The notes below the pieces were generated by a model. That model was not told the origin of the DNA, made no database searches, and saw only the letters and a list, made by a program, of their open reading frames with translations. A program made the translations under genes and the position numbers. From positions 9,042 through 73,041 of the forward strand of contig JALOAJ010000010.1 of assembly GCA_023228885.1 (NCBI GenBank): a stretch of 64,000 bases of DNA, given 5' to 3'. This document shows, piece by piece, positions 63,542-64,000 of this stretch (its first letter is position 1; each line of letters opens with the position of its first letter). The stretch is from Bacillota bacterium (lineage in GTDB: Bacteria; Bacillota; Clostridia; Monoglobales; Firm-18).

Positions 63542-64000
63542 ATGGGTGCAAGTTGCAATGGAAAACCGGAAAAAGAGAACAAGCCGAACATACTGTTCTT
63601 GTTTACTGACGACCAACGCTTTGACACGATAGGTGCGCTCGGGAACGATGAGATAATAACGCCGAATTTAGACAGGCTTGCGCAAAACGGAACAGTATTT
63701 ACACATGCTCATATCCCAGGCGGAACAGCTGCCGCGGTATGTATGCCAAGCAGGGCAATGCTCCATTCGGGCAGAACCTTGTTCCATTTAGAAGGGGAGG
63801 GGCAGGGTATACCGACAGAGCACACAACCCTTGGCGAGGCGTTTCAAGGTGCAGGATACAGAACATTCGGTACGGGAAAGTGGCATAACGGCATCCCCTC
63901 ATATGCGCGCTCCTTCACCGATGGGGGCGCAATATTTTTCGGCGGAATGTGGGACCATTGGAATGTGCCTGTAAACAACTATGACCCAACGGGGAAATAT
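63542..64000 (+). CDS. Type I sulfatase, Cys-type, N-terminal 153 codons (runs off right edge)
   Basis: The frame is open from ATG 63542 (AAGGAGGAG site upstream) to the last base. It encodes the sulfatase N-terminus: metal-binding Asp pair in PNILFLFTDDQRFDTIG, formylglycine motif CMPSR with Cys67, and GYRTFGTGKWHNG, a segment holding conserved Lys and His of the active site. There is no signal peptide, so like the sulfatase at 32393 it should act in the cytoplasm after maturation by an enzyme encoded elsewhere. The two sulfatases differ clearly in sequence and may remove sulfate from different positions. The C-terminal two thirds lie outside the window. Confidence 0.9.
   Translation, partial: MGASCNGKPEKENKPNILFLFTDDQRFDTIGALGNDEIITPNLDRLAQNGTVFTHAHIPGGTAAAVCMPSRAMLHSGRTLFHLEGEGQGIPTEHTTLGEAFQGAGYRTFGTGKWHNGIPSYARSFTDGGAIFFGGMWDHWNVPVNNYDPTGKY

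Noticed and set aside
1..64000. CRISPR arrays, tRNA or rRNA genes, riboswitches and phage genes.
   Set aside because: None noticed on reading both strands; no regularly spaced direct repeats with unique spacers, no cloverleaf-like segments with conserved TTCGA loops outside the terminator at 63402 (its GGTTCG is part of a simple hairpin).

Overview
The window looks like a chromosomal region of a Gram-positive bacterium of the Bacillota, most likely a polysaccharide-degrading Clostridia-type anaerobe, although a Paenibacillus-like host cannot be excluded. The grounds are S-layer-homology (SLH) anchors, Lpl-type sugar ABC transporters without their own ATPase, YesN/YesM-type regulation, lipoprotein signal peptides, strong AGGAGG ribosome sites and frequent GTG and TTG starts. 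No rRNA, tRNA, CRISPR array or phage structural gene was seen. Nearly everything concerns surface breakdown, import and intracellular processing of a complex, probably sulfated polysaccharide.

Left arm (1-19178, all minus strand, gaps of 15-121 nt): probably one long transcription unit. In transcription order it encodes a GLUG-repeat surface protein, a discoidin/beta-helix protein, a giant SLH-anchored GLUG/Ig-like protein, a solute-binding lipoprotein, two permeases, an SLH protein of an unusual family, and a heparinase II/III-like protein cut by the window edge. An IS110 remnant (about 19335-19690) and an orphan solute-binding lipoprotein (21476, minus) follow.

Middle (22.3-31.3 kb): plus-strand genes for a clan GH-A glycosidase, a membrane-bound AraC-type regulator, an FAD oxidoreductase and a GH127-like enzyme. 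After them comes a degraded region with an IS256 fragment, a probable serine recombinase fragment and an SLH gene broken by one in-frame stop codon.

Right arm (31.4-64 kb): an aldo/keto reductase, then a divergent hub at 35.35-35.57 kb. GH39 and sulfatase genes run leftward. Rightward come permease B, permease C, response regulator, histidine kinase, solute-binding lipoprotein, SLH protein, the paralogous unusual SLH protein, two giant heparinase-like proteins, GH43, GH29 (alpha-L-fucosidase), a discoidin protein and a second, truncated sulfatase. This repeats the core of the left arm (binding protein, two permeases, unusual SLH protein, heparinase-like protein).

Inferred working model: secreted and S-layer-bound lyase-like and binding proteins cut the polymer at the surface; the Lpl-type transporters import the oligosaccharides, powered by a shared ATPase not encoded here; enzymes without signal peptides (GH39, GH43, GH29, GH127-like, GH-A, both sulfatases) finish the job in the cytoplasm. 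Three right-arm promoters share a phased AAAAGTT-type direct repeat at nearly identical distances from the -10 box, a good candidate operator for the local YesN-like regulator.
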